Positions 42,424 through 50,849 of a DNA stretch of 64,000 nt are shown here, one piece after another. The stretch's first letter is position 1. Every line of letters starts with the position of its first letter. Below the pieces are notes generated by a model that did not search any database, was not told the origin of the DNA, and worked only from the letters and a program-made list of their open reading frames with translations. The position numbers were made by a program, and so were the translations under genes. Origin of the DNA: Sediminihaliea albiluteola (GTDB lineage: Bacteria; Pseudomonadota; Gammaproteobacteria; Pseudomonadales; Halieaceae); the NCBI RefSeq assembly GCF_014077625.1, contig NZ_JACFXU010000015.1, positions 1 through 64,000 on the forward strand. Reading direction: 5' to 3'.

Positions 42424-43290
42424 TTAAAAATGTCTGATATAGCGCTCGGCGTACTGTTCCATAAAGCGCTTTTTATCCGACAGGGAGGATGTCTTGCCGA
42501 GCACAAAGGCAAAGGGCGGTGCAACGGTGGCTGTCATGCCGTGGCCGGCTAGATCTTGAAGCATGGTGACATCAGTTTCGGCTTTTACACCGATGATAGT
42601 TTCAAAACCCTCCCATTCACGGCCAGCTTCTGCACGCAGGGCTTTCAGCTTGGCCATAAGGCCAGGTACTTCTTCTGGGAAGTTGCCAGCACCAATCCAG
42701 CCTTCGCAGCGCTGGGCTGCGCGCTTGAGAGCTGCGGGGTTGTCGCCCCCGACATAGATTGGAATGCGATTCTTTGGTGCGGGCTCGATCTGCAGCCGCG
42801 GGAATTGGTAGAACTCGCCCTGGTAATCCACCATGCCACCGTCCCATAAGCGCTGCATTACCTCAATCATCTCATCCATGCGCTTGCCCCGAGCTTTGAA
42901 TGGCGCGCCATAGATGTCGAACTCATCTTTCATCCAGCCTGCTCCAATACCCAGTGCAAAGCGTTCCTCGCTGAATATGGACAGTGCGCCGCAGGCTTTG
43001 GCCACTTCAAAGGGGCTGCGCAAGGGGAGAACGTATACTGAAGTGGAGAAGCGCAGTCGAGTGGTGGCTGCGGCCATAAAGGCAATGCTTACCCAGCAGT
43101 CAGGATAGGGATCATCCGCTGTCATAGGGGGGATGCCATCAGGCGAGTAGGGGTAGGGAGCTTTCACCTGCTCGGGATAGATGGCGTGATCAGCATTGAG
43201 AATACCCTCAAAACCCAGCTCTTCAGCAAAACGGGCAACGGGAACTAGGTGCTCTGGCTCTACCCAGGCGACTGACTGCCAAAACTTCAC
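42424..43290 (-). CDS. LLM-class oxidoreductase, tandem copy B
   Basis: A 288-residue paralogue of the preceding gene, same subgroup motifs (LGFEGILNADHA, STSVYVLPLRSPFEVAKA, GIGAGWMKDEFDIYG). By alignment with copy A the start is GTG at 43290; a longer in-frame ATG would add ten residues absent from copy A. The two copies are separated by 203 bp, so each may have its own promoter. Differences cluster in the C-terminal third (KAETDVTMLQDLAGHG), which may change substrate preference. It is divergent from the flavin reductase at 43506. Confidence 0.87.
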   Translation of the reverse strand: MKFWQSVAWVEPEHLVPVARFAEELGFEGILNADHAIYPEQVKAPYPYSPDGIPPMTADDPYPDCWVSIAFMAAATTRLRFSTSVYVLPLRSPFEVAKACGALSIFSEERFALGIGAGWMKDEFDIYGAPFKARGKRMDEMIEVMQRLWDGGMVDYQGEFYQFPRLQIEPAPKNRIPIYVGGDNPAALKRAAQRCEGWIGAGNFPEEVPGLMAKLKALRAEAGREWEGFETIIGVKAETDVTMLQDLAGHGMTATVAPPFAFVLGKTSSLSDKKRFMEQYAERYIRHF

Positions 43291-43505
43291 TGCAACTAAC
43301 CTCGTAGCTATTATTGTCAATATACGATCATATTCTGATCAGTGGCTAATTGATATTAGCCTCCACTTACTTGGTAATGCTGATTGCATAGTTAAACTGA
43401 GCGCCGCAATTCGGCCATTACTGGTGTCAAGCAGGCGATGCAGGCTAGTATGTCCGCTACTATCCTCTGCTTCAATTGAGCCCCTTACCTGGGAGTCACA
43501 TTATT

Positions 43506-45629
43506 ATGAGTAGCCAACTTTCTAGTTTAGCTTCGCCCTGTCGTATAGGTAGCATGGAACTTAAAAATCGCATGGTGGTTACCGCTATGGGCACTAACTT
43601 GGGTGCCGAAGATGGTAGCTGCGGTGAGCGATTGCATGCATTGCATGAGCGCCATGCTAAAGGTGGGGCTGGCTTGATTGTACTGGGCTCCGTAGGGGTT
43701 AGTTGGCCCAGTGGCGGCAATCAGAGGAATCAGCTGGCTATTTCTGAAGACTATATGATTCCCTCACTGCGCAAGTTGGCCGACGCTGTGCACAGTTACG
43801 GCGCCAAGCTGGCCGCGCAACTGCACCATGGCGGGATGGTTGCCGTGCAGGACACGGCTGAGGGGCGCCCCCTGTGGGTGCCTTCCTACCCTGAAGTTAA
43901 ACAGGGTGATATGCAAAGTGGCTTCCTAGAGTCAGAACTGGCGGCCATGTTTAAGCCTGATTCGCCCTCGCCTCAATTACATTTGATGACGCCGGATGAC
44001 ATTAAGAAACTAGTGACGGATTTTGCCGCTGCGGCAAGGCGTGCTAAAGAGGCTGGTATTGATGGGGTGGAAATACACGCTGGTCACGGCTACATCATCT
44101 CCGAGTTTCTCTCGCCGCTCGTTAATAATCGCGATGATGAGTACGGCGGTAGCCTAGAAAACCGTGCGCGCCTCCTGCTTGAAATCCTTGCCGCCATACG
44201 AGCAGAAGTGGGGTCTGATTACCCGGTATGGTGCAAGATTGACTCGGGCGAGTTTGGCCATGCCGAGGGCATTAGCCTAGAAGATGCTAAGTCGACGGCA
44301 ATGATGCTAGAAAAAGCTGGTATCGATGCGATAACCGTTTCCGCTTACCACGACACATCTACGGGAGTGAATCACTCGGAGTCTAATATTCCCCATACCC
44401 CAGAGCGTATAGTGGCCAATGCTACGGCGATCAAAAAGTGCCTGAAGGTGCCGGTGATTACTTCTGGGCGCATCGAGCTTGAGTCCGGCAATAAACATAT
44501 CGCTGCGGGTAATTTTGACTTGATGGGTATGGGGCGAAAAATCTTAGCGGATCCGGACTTGCCCAATAAAGTTATTGCCGGGCAGCTCAAAGATATTCGA
44601 CCCTGCGTCTATTGCTATTGCTGCGTGAGCCAGATTTACGTACAAAATTCGGTGAAGTGTGCAGTCAATCCAGAAACGGCCCATGAGACGACGCGAATGC
44701 TGATTGCGACTACTAACGCGCGGCATTTTGCTGTTGTTGGCGGTGGCCCAGCTGGTATGGAGGCTGCGCGCAGGCTAGTTGAGAAGGGGCACCGGGTGAC
44801 TTTGCTGGAAGCTGCTGATCGACTGGGTGGTACGCTGCAGTTTGCCAGTATTGCTTATGAGCCCAACGAGCGCCTGTTGCGCTGGTTGCGTCGCCAAACC
44901 GAGCAGTCAGCAGTAGATGTGCGTTTCAATACTTATGCGACACCCTCTTTGCTTAAGCAGTTGGCTGTTGATGAAGTGATTGTCGCTACCGGTGCTAAGC
45001 GCGATATGCCGGATATTCCTGGTAGCGACCAGAGTTTTGTGTTCAGCGGTGATGAGATGCGCTCCCTAGTATTGGGTGATAAGGCCCCGAGCTTGGAGCG
45101 TAAAACTGACGCTTTCACCCGCTTCATGACCCGAGCCGGTTCGTTAACAGGGGTGAATAAACACCCTTGGATATTGCGTCAGGTATCGCGCGCATGGTTG
45201 CCTTTAGGGCAGGAAATTGTAGTGATTGGCGCTGAGCTGGTCGGGCTTGAGCTGGCAGAATATTTGGCACATCGTGGCCGCCAGGTCACAGTTATTGATA
45301 GTGCAACGCGGCCAGGGGCTGGTCTGTATCTGGTGCGCAGAATGCGAATTTTACATGAGTTGCGCGAGATGGGCGTGACAATGATCAACCGAGCTGAGGA
45401 TATTTCGATTGGTGATCATACGGTGAGCTATCGAAATTATCGGGGCCAGCAGCGCACAGTGGGTGCTGAACATGTCATTGTCGCCCAAGGTGCGACCGGT
45501 GATCAGAGCCTAGTGGAGCAGCTGCGAGAACAAGAACTGAAGGTGCATGCCATTGGCGATTGCAATGGTGTGGGTTACATCGAAGGGGCGATGGAGTCCG
45601 CCGCCGAGCTGGTGGCTAGCCTAAATTAG
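43506..45629 (+). CDS. 2,4-dienoyl-CoA reductase-type flavin oxidoreductase, full length
   Basis: A 707-residue multidomain enzyme. An N-terminal OYE FMN barrel (about 1-360, with AAQLHHGG and HAGHGYIISEFLSPLVNNR) is followed by a [4Fe-4S] motif (CVYCYCCV and a later Cys in VKCAVNP). The C-terminal FAD/NAD(P) domain has GGGPAGMEAARRL (about 415) and VIGAELVGLELAEYL (about 575). Such enzymes pass electrons from NADPH through FAD and Fe-S to FMN and reduce dienoyl-CoA or enone substrates. ATG 43506 is chosen over an upstream TTG; GGGAG lies about 10 nt upstream. An inverted repeat GATCA-N5-TGATC at 43326-43340 in the divergent region is a weak operator candidate. Confidence 0.9.
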   Translation: MSSQLSSLASPCRIGSMELKNRMVVTAMGTNLGAEDGSCGERLHALHERHAKGGAGLIVLGSVGVSWPSGGNQRNQLAISEDYMIPSLRKLADAVHSYGAKLAAQLHHGGMVAVQDTAEGRPLWVPSYPEVKQGDMQSGFLESELAAMFKPDSPSPQLHLMTPDDIKKLVTDFAAAARRAKEAGIDGVEIHAGHGYIISEFLSPLVNNRDDEYGGSLENRARLLLEILAAIRAEVGSDYPVWCKIDSGEFGHAEGISLEDAKSTAMMLEKAGIDAITVSAYHDTSTGVNHSESNIPHTPERIVANATAIKKCLKVPVITSGRIELESGNKHIAAGNFDLMGMGRKILADPDLPNKVIAGQLKDIRPCVYCYCCVSQIYVQNSVKCAVNPETAHETTRMLIATTNARHFAVVGGGPAGMEAARRLVEKGHRVTLLEAADRLGGTLQFASIAYEPNERLLRWLRRQTEQSAVDVRFNTYATPSLLKQLAVDEVIVATGAKRDMPDIPGSDQSFVFSGDEMRSLVLGDKAPSLERKTDAFTRFMTRAGSLTGVNKHPWILRQVSRAWLPLGQEIVVIGAELVGLELAEYLAHRGRQVTVIDSATRPGAGLYLVRRMRILHELREMGVTMINRAEDISIGDHTVSYRNYRGQQRTVGAEHVIVAQGATGDQSLVEQLREQELKVHAIGDCNGVGYIEGAMESAAELVASLN

Positions 45630-45722
45630 CTGCAGCAGTCTATGAGCTAGGGTACATCGCTTCTGAGCGTGGCCAAATGAAATTATAAGTTGCTGCTCAC
45701 AGCTGTTTTCTTGATTCATTAT

Positions 45723-45756
45723 AGTCAGCGGCAGCGTCTAGACGCTGCCGCTGACT
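45723..45756. terminator. Perfect 34-bp palindrome
   Basis: Each 17-bp arm is the exact reverse complement of the other, with the centre at TCT|AGA and no spacer. It lies about 95 bp past the flavin-reductase stop and 39 bp before the VOC gene. A transcript would fold into a long hairpin with a short U-rich tail (TGTTTATCT), so it may terminate the upstream transcript. A protein-binding site or processed mRNA end is an alternative. Confidence 0.6.
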
Positions 45757-45794
45757 GTTTATCTATTCCTTGTAATGCTTTGTAGGAAGCTGTT

Positions 45795-46247
45795 ATGAAC
45801 GACGCAACGCGCGCGCAACTCGGCCTTGGTCCCATGGATCAGCTGGGCTTTGTCTTTAAGGACCTAGAGGCCGCAGTTAAGGCATACGAGCCTATTTATG
45901 GCCCTTTTAAGATCATTAACTATGGTAGCTACGACTATAACTACCGCGGTCAGCAGGAAGCCTGTGAACTGAGGATGGCTTTTGCACGCAGCGGTGATTT
46001 AGAAATTGAATTTATCCAATGGGTATCTGGTGGCTCGCCGCACAAAGAGTTTTTAGATGCGGGTCGAGAAGGGATGCATCATGTCCGGTTTCGAGTCGAA
46101 AGCTTAGAGAGTAAAGTCGCCGAGGCAGAAAAGCTTGGTTACCGCGCGATCTGGCAGACTCGATTTGCAGAGGGCTTGGCTGTGGCGTATATGGAGCGAG
46201 ACTGCGACCCAGTACTAGTTGAGCTGTTTGAGAATTTACAGGAGTAA
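45795..46247 (+). CDS. VOC/glyoxalase-fold protein
   Basis: A 150-residue vicinal-oxygen-chelate protein with paired beta-alpha-beta modules: LGFVFKDLEAAVKAYEPIYGPF and the second module GMHHVRFRVESLESKVAEAEKLG, ending in a metal-ligand-type Glu (VLVELFE). The family includes glyoxalases, epimerases and extradiol dioxygenases; methylmalonyl-CoA epimerase-like members have a similar size. AGGAAG precedes the ATG. It is followed 8 bp later by an SDR, suggesting co-transcription. Reaction not assignable. Confidence 0.82.
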   Translation: MNDATRAQLGLGPMDQLGFVFKDLEAAVKAYEPIYGPFKIINYGSYDYNYRGQQEACELRMAFARSGDLEIEFIQWVSGGSPHKEFLDAGREGMHHVRFRVESLESKVAEAEKLGYRAIWQTRFAEGLAVAYMERDCDPVLVELFENLQE

Positions 46248-46255
46248 AAAACAAA

Positions 46256-47044
46256 ATGACAACATTTAGCGAACGTTATGGGCCAGTGGCCGTAGTAACT
46301 GGAGCCTCGTCAGGTATAGGTCGTGCTTTTGCTGAGCTGCTGGCAGCTAAAGGACTTAACTTGATACTGGTAGCCCGTCGCGAGGATCGGCTCAATACCC
46401 TAGTTGAGTCGCTTACTGAGAAGCACGGTGTTGAAGTTGAGACCCTAGCGCTCGACTTGGCTTCCCCTTCTGCAATTAATCGCATAGCACAGGCCACGGA
46501 AGGCAAAGATATTGGGCTCTTAGTGAGTAATGCGGGCTTTGGACTGAAGGGGCCGCATGAAGACAACGACCCAGAAATGATGACTGATATGCTACAAGTA
46601 AACTGCCAAGCACCGCTGCAGTTAAGCCATCGTCTGATCCCACACCTTAAGTCGAGAGGCCGTGGCGGCATCATTATTACTAGTTCAGTTGAAGGTTTAA
46701 TGGGGGTCCCTAACTCTGCTGCTTATGCAGCTAGTAAGGCCTTTACTAACAGTCTGGGGGAGTCGCTATGGGGTGAGTTGTCTCCACTGGGAATCGATGT
46801 TCTGGCTCTGTGCCCTGGTAGTACTGATACTGAGGCCCATGAAAAGCAAGGCATCGACCGCTCGACCTTGGAGGGAATGATGAGTTCTGAGGAGGTGGCT
46901 GGACTGGCGCTAGATCGGCTCAGTGATGGCCCCATCTATATTGCGGGTGAGCAGAACCGCGCGATGTTTGATGTCTTACTAGAGATGCCTCGCCGCGATG
47001 CTTTATTAGCTATGGGGGAAAACATCCTTAAGGCTCTGAAGTAA
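46256..47044 (+). CDS. SDR-family oxidoreductase (DltE-like)
   Basis: A 262-residue SDR of the DltE/YqjQ type: TGASSGIG (about 15-22), LVSNAGFGLKG, ITSSVEGLMGVPN and YAASK, ending with a hydrophobic C-terminus. Arg residues after beta-2 (VARREDRL) indicate NADP(H). GGAG 11 nt upstream is compatible with the ATG. It forms a likely two-gene unit with the VOC protein. Confidence 0.9.
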   Translation: MTTFSERYGPVAVVTGASSGIGRAFAELLAAKGLNLILVARREDRLNTLVESLTEKHGVEVETLALDLASPSAINRIAQATEGKDIGLLVSNAGFGLKGPHEDNDPEMMTDMLQVNCQAPLQLSHRLIPHLKSRGRGGIIITSSVEGLMGVPNSAAYAASKAFTNSLGESLWGELSPLGIDVLALCPGSTDTEAHEKQGIDRSTLEGMMSSEEVAGLALDRLSDGPIYIAGEQNRAMFDVLLEMPRRDALLAMGENILKALK

Positions 47045-47666
47045 TTTATCTGCAAAAGGGGCTGCAGAGACCCTCTAAGCTAGAGCTCTAGTTATATTTG
47101 AGAAAAAAATCACTGATACAGGGAATAATTATCCGGCACAGTCGTTAACCTGTTGAAAGTGGAGTGAAACCGCTTTGAGTGCAGGTGTATCGAGCTATTT
47201 GGGTACGTCAGCTGCCACCATTAGAGTGGTCCGGCGTAGTCGGTACAATTAACCTGCCTCAATTTTATTAGAACGCCCGTTGTGGATGCGCAAGTAGCCA
47301 CAACGTCCGTCAGTGAGCTGTAAGGGCGTAACTGGCATTGGGACACAGAACCGGGGACCGCTAGCCCTCCGGATCTGAACTCCAGAGCTTGCCGTCTACA
47401 TGGGGCGGCAAGCTCTGCCACTCTTTCTTCTCCCCGTCTTGACCTCTCTCATATCCCTTAATTACATCGCTGTGCAATATGATTTGCTCAACTATGGCTC
47501 TGTGGCGCCATAGCCTGGCACAATCCTGCTTGGGCTAAGTAGTGCTTTATTGAGTCTGTGGCGGAGATTACAGCTCTTGCCGAGAGGGCTGTCTAGGTAG
47601 TGGCGAGGCTTGGTTTGGCTGCGGGCTGTCATGAGTACAGCCCGCGTTAAGCTGGTGGAGGCGAGG
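47045..47666. other. 622-bp non-coding region with hairpins, possible small RNA
   Basis: No credible gene. Two stem-loops stand out: CGTTGTGG (47278-47285) with CCACAACG (47298-47305), and an 11-bp perfect stem CAGAGCTTGCC (47383-47393) with GGCAAGCTCTG (47407-47417), the latter followed by a pyrimidine-rich tract (TCTTTCTTCTCC) like a terminator on the plus strand. A plus-strand small RNA ending near 47430 is possible. Alternatively this is the decayed remnant of a gene. No tRNA-like fold was found. Confidence 0.4.
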
Positions 47667-48407
47667 TTACTGCCAATTCTTGGCTATGACAGAAGCTTCT
47701 TCTGCGGCGCTAAGAGGGTTGTCGGCGGCGTGTTGGTTAATGAAGCGCGAGATCTCATCCAGTTCAGCGGCGCCAGCAGGCTGGTAAAGGTTGCCAGCTG
47801 ATAGTTGCTGCGATTCCGCGTTGACTAAGGCTTCGTTGTGCCAGCCTGAGTCGTCACGACAGGCGATGCCATGTGAGGTCTGACCGGAGGCGTTGAGCTG
47901 ATACTCTCGGCACCACTGGCCAGTGCTGGTCATAAAGCTGAGTACTGGGCGAAGTTGGCGGCCATCAGCGATGCTATGCCATTGATCTGCACTGGAAGGC
48001 AGTGTTTCTAGTGCAGTGGCAAAACTGTTTTCAGCTGACAAGCCCTGTTGCTCCGCTTGCCACTGGGGCGCGAGAAGAAGACCGGCAGCGGCAATTAGAG
48101 AAGCCGCAATAGCAAAGCCAATCGCAGTTCGCGCGCGATGGGAGGGGAAGGGGTGAATCTTGGCGCTGCGCTTCGCTGTGACTTCAAGCAGAGCCGTAAT
48201 ATGTGCGGGAACAGCTTGCAAATGAGCGGCTTCAGCACTGTTGCGTAGATGCTCATCAATGGCCTGCATTGCAGCCAACTGGCGTCGCAGTGCTGGCTCT
48301 GTCTTTAAACGGCTTTGTAAATTGATCTCCTCCGCCTCGGATAGCTCGCGATCCAAGTGCTGAGATAATAGCCTATCATCCTGTTCTGTCATATCACTTC
48401 CCGTCAT
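47667..48407 (-). CDS. Anti-sigma factor (membrane-anchored)
   Basis: A 246-residue protein with an N-terminal anti-sigma-type helical segment (DDRLLSQHLDRELSEAEEINLQSRLKTEP, about 9-37; HLDRELS replaces the zinc-binding HxxxCxxC form, so it is zinc-independent). One membrane helix follows (about 94-114, FAIAASLIAAAGLLL), then a periplasmic domain with two cysteines. It overlaps the sigma gene by ATGA, the standard sigma/anti-sigma arrangement. A second ATG 15 nt downstream with GGGAAG could also serve. It probably sequesters the ECF sigma factor until an envelope signal arrives. Confidence 0.87.
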   Translation of the reverse strand: MTGSDMTEQDDRLLSQHLDRELSEAEEINLQSRLKTEPALRRQLAAMQAIDEHLRNSAEAAHLQAVPAHITALLEVTAKRSAKIHPFPSHRARTAIGFAIAASLIAAAGLLLAPQWQAEQQGLSAENSFATALETLPSSADQWHSIADGRQLRPVLSFMTSTGQWCREYQLNASGQTSHGIACRDDSGWHNEALVNAESQQLSAGNLYQPAGAAELDEISRFINQHAADNPLSAAEEASVIAKNWQ

Positions 48408-48904
48408 TCGTCGCCGGACACATTAACGCTGTCCATCAGCTGTCGCCTGGCCCTGGCAATTCTGCTCATGATAGTGCCCACTGGCACCTCGAGGATTTCC
48501 GCTGCCTCAGCATAAGTTTTCCCTTCTACTGCCACCAAGGTCAGCGCCAAACGCTGATCTGTCGGTAGTTGCTCTAGGGCATCGCTAAGGTCGCTGACCT
48601 GTCGCTCCTGACTGGCTACCCATTCGGCTGAAGGGGAGCCTTCAGATTCTTCTACCTGCTCTGGGTAGCGCTGGCGCACATCGCGCGAACGCAGTTCGTC
48701 GATCCAAGCATTTTTGCAAACCCGGTAGGCCCATTTAGCAGGATGTGCTCCTTCGGGCATGCCTTTTTCGAGTACTTTCTCAACAGTAGTTTGCAATAAA
48801 TCATCGGCGTCGGCTTGACTCCCAGTCAGCGAATAGCAAAATCGTCGCAGACCACTCAGCTCTGCGAGTAATGCCTCTCGCTGTGAGTCGCTGAGTGATG
48901 GCAT
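48404..48904 (-). CDS. ECF-type RNA polymerase sigma factor
   Basis: A 166-residue sigma-70 family protein with only regions 2 and 4: sigma2 at about 10-75 (RRFCYSLTGSQADADDLLQTTVEKVLEK, then KWAYRVCKNAWIDELR), and sigma4 at about 105-158 (LEQLPTDQRLALTLVAVEGKTYAEAAEILEVPVGTIMSRIARAR). AGGAAC precedes the ATG. It is co-transcribed with the overlapping anti-sigma gene and divergent from the tetrad-repeat subtilase gene (115-bp gap), which makes that protease a likely regulon member. The target promoter sequence is unknown. Confidence 0.94.
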   Translation of the reverse strand: MPSLSDSQREALLAELSGLRRFCYSLTGSQADADDLLQTTVEKVLEKGMPEGAHPAKWAYRVCKNAWIDELRSRDVRQRYPEQVEESEGSPSAEWVASQERQVSDLSDALEQLPTDQRLALTLVAVEGKTYAEAAEILEVPVGTIMSRIARARRQLMDSVNVSGDE

Positions 48905-49019
48905 AATGTTCCTATTATGTTCATGACGGTTTGGGCGGGGATTCTATTCCATCTGGAGGAATATTTCTTGCTATGACTCGTTAACTTGATGCAACCCTCT
49001 TCTTTTCGCAGGCGGCATT

Positions 49020-50849
49020 ATGTCTGGTACAGCTTCCATCAGCTCCGCTGGGGCTACTCGAACACATTACTTAGCCACATCTAGTCGCGGCTTAGTCGGC
49101 CGCCTTTGTCTGTGGTCCCTGATTGGCGCTTTTTCCCTGCTAGCGCTCCACTCAGCGCATGCCCAAGTGCCCTGCTGTATGGACCCGGAAGATAGAATTG
49201 AGGAGAGCATAGAGGAAGGAGTCACCGAAGATCTTGAAGAAAGCGCTGAAGAGGAAATCGAGCAATCTATTGAAGACAGCGTCGCAGGGGCTGCAGAAGA
49301 GAACATTGAAGACAATATCGAACAGGAAATTGAAGCCAGCCTAGAAGAGAATGTGCAAGAAAGCGTTGAAAAAAACGTTGAGAAGGTTGTGGAATCAGCG
49401 CTGGAGGACAGTGTTGAATCTGATGTGGAAAGTGCTGTAGAAGAAAGCGTAGAGCAGGTGGTGGAGTCTTCAGTGGAAGACTCAGTCGAAGGCAGCCTTG
49501 AAGTCGCGATTGAGGATTCCGTAGAGGGTTCCGTTGAAGACTCAGTAGAGGATACGCTTGAGCAAAGTGTTGAGAGTGACCTTGAAGATGCGCTGCAAGA
49601 TAGCGTCGAAGTAGCACTTGAGGAGTCGGTCGAAGAGACGCTAGAGCAAAGTGTAGAGCAGGGCCTTGAAGGTGATGTCGAACGCGATGTAGAAGCTGAA
49701 ATCGCCGCTGCGATAGAAGATCGTCTGGAAAGTGAAATTGATGAAATCATCGATGAGATCGAAAATAAATTCGAGATCGATGAGACCCGTATTCACACCG
49801 CCCAGTGGCTGGTGATGGCCGAGCCCGAGGCCTTTGAAGAGCTGGCCAAGCGCGGCTATTTATTTGACAAAGTGACCGAGCTGCCCGGCATGGGCCTGCG
49901 CCTTGCTGAAGTGGCGGCGCCCTCCAGTTTTAAGATATCGGAAGTGCGGCAGGGGGTGGTGGATGTGGTCGGTACCGATCGGGCCGATGTTGACCTCAAC
50001 CACTTTTACACCGCCGGTTCCCCCATCTCGCACACTGTCGAAGGCGTTCAGCCGCGCAATGCTGTGCCATTTCCAGCAGATGTCGATGAGCTGAGTCTGC
50101 GCATCGGCATGATTGATAGCCAAGTGGATACCTCGCACCCTGCGCTGGCAAGCTCCCAGATCAGTGCTGAGTCTTTTGTTGGCATTGGCGAGGATTTGCC
50201 CAGCTTCCACGGCACAGCCATTGCGTCCATCCTAGTGGCCAGTGGTGCTGATTATCAGGGCTTGGCACCGCGGGCCCAGCTCTATGCAGCGGGTGTGTTT
50301 GAGCAAGATAGTGAGCGCGGAGAGGTCGCAAGTACGGTTAGCTTAGTCCGGGCTTTGGACTGGCTGGTCAGCTCGGGAGTCGATGTGGTGAATCTCAGCT
50401 TAGCGGGGCCAGCGAATCGCCTGCTGGAAACCGCCCTCAACAGGGCTGCGCAGCGTGGCGTGTTGATTCTGGCCGCGGCGGGCAACGGTGGACCGGCGGC
50501 AAGGCCAATGTATCCAGCAGCATATAGTTCTGTGGTCGCAGTCACCGCGGTTGACACCAGAGGGCGTATATTCCGCCTAGCTAACCGCGGAGACTACTTG
50601 GATCTTGCCGCACCTGGTGTGGGGCTGCTGCACGCTAAATCCGGTGGTGGCTATGCCACTTCTTCGGGCACCTCATTTGCCGTGCCTTTTGCCACCACAG
50701 CTGCGGCACGTTTGCGCTTGTTGCAACCGGAAGACGATGTGTTGGAGAGCCTCTACCGCAGTGCTGAGGACCTCGGCCCCCCAGGCTGGGATGAAATTTA
50801 CGGTTACGGCCTGTTGCGACCGATGCCCTTGCTTACCAGCGATAAATAA
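49020..50849 (+). CDS. S8 (subtilisin-like) serine protease with acidic tetrad-repeat N-domain
   Basis: A 609-residue exported protease. Signal peptide to about residue 48 (site AHA|Q), then a vicinal Cys pair (52-53). Next is a region (60-245) in which every fourth residue is Ile/Val/Leu (Ala twice) for 47 consecutive tetrads and the next residue is Glu in 40 of 47. A junction domain (about 255-345) precedes the S8 catalytic domain with Asp366 (GMIDSQVD), His397 (SFHGTA), oxyanion Asn489 (AAAGNGG) and Ser552 (SSGTSFAVP). The triad is complete, so it should be active. It is divergent from the ECF sigma/anti-sigma pair and overlaps the beta-barrel gene tail-to-tail by 17 bp. The tetrad domain is not a family I can name. 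Confidence 0.9.
   Translation: MSGTASISSAGATRTHYLATSSRGLVGRLCLWSLIGAFSLLALHSAHAQVPCCMDPEDRIEESIEEGVTEDLEESAEEEIEQSIEDSVAGAAEENIEDNIEQEIEASLEENVQESVEKNVEKVVESALEDSVESDVESAVEESVEQVVESSVEDSVEGSLEVAIEDSVEGSVEDSVEDTLEQSVESDLEDALQDSVEVALEESVEETLEQSVEQGLEGDVERDVEAEIAAAIEDRLESEIDEIIDEIENKFEIDETRIHTAQWLVMAEPEAFEELAKRGYLFDKVTELPGMGLRLAEVAAPSSFKISEVRQGVVDVVGTDRADVDLNHFYTAGSPISHTVEGVQPRNAVPFPADVDELSLRIGMIDSQVDTSHPALASSQISAESFVGIGEDLPSFHGTAIASILVASGADYQGLAPRAQLYAAGVFEQDSERGEVASTVSLVRALDWLVSSGVDVVNLSLAGPANRLLETALNRAAQRGVLILAAAGNGGPAARPMYPAAYSSVVAVTAVDTRGRIFRLANRGDYLDLAAPGVGLLHAKSGGGYATSSGTSFAVPFATTAAARLRLLQPEDDVLESLYRSAEDLGPPGWDEIYGYGLLRPMPLLTSDK
49197..49754 (+). repeat. Coding 12-bp tetrad repeat array
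   Basis: Imperfect 12-bp units encode [IVL]-Glu-x-x tetrads, 47 in phase without a single frame slip. Synonymous codons vary freely among copies (Val as GTT, GTC, GTG and GTA; Glu as GAA and GAG), so the array is old and held by selection on the protein rather than a recent slippage expansion. Confidence 0.88.

Larger units (their letters stand above)
41354..43290 (-). repeat. Tandem gene duplication (LLM copies A and B)
   Basis: Two direct gene-length repeats of 867 bp, 203 bp apart, are similar across their full length including the last codons. The spacer itself shows no matching homology, so the duplicated unit is essentially the coding sequence. Confidence 0.85.

Noticed and set aside
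42556-42849. Plus-strand frames within both LLM copies (also 41360-41779)
   Set aside because: They occur in both copies only because the genes are duplicated; the sense frames carry the LLM motifs.
47221-47421. 66-codon minus-strand frame in the long intergenic region
   Set aside because: Low-complexity, no ribosome-binding site, and it spans the hairpins; more likely non-coding.
49067-49750. A 227-codon minus-strand frame with Ser/Thr-rich periodic sequence
   Set aside because: It is the antisense shadow of the tetrad-repeat coding region; its periodicity is inherited from the sense strand, it has no ribosome-binding site, and the sense frame has signal peptide, repeat and catalytic domain in continuity.
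49197-49754. Regular 12-bp repeats considered as a CRISPR or satellite-like array
   Set aside because: Units are degenerate, contiguous and in frame within a protease gene; there are no spacers or cas genes.
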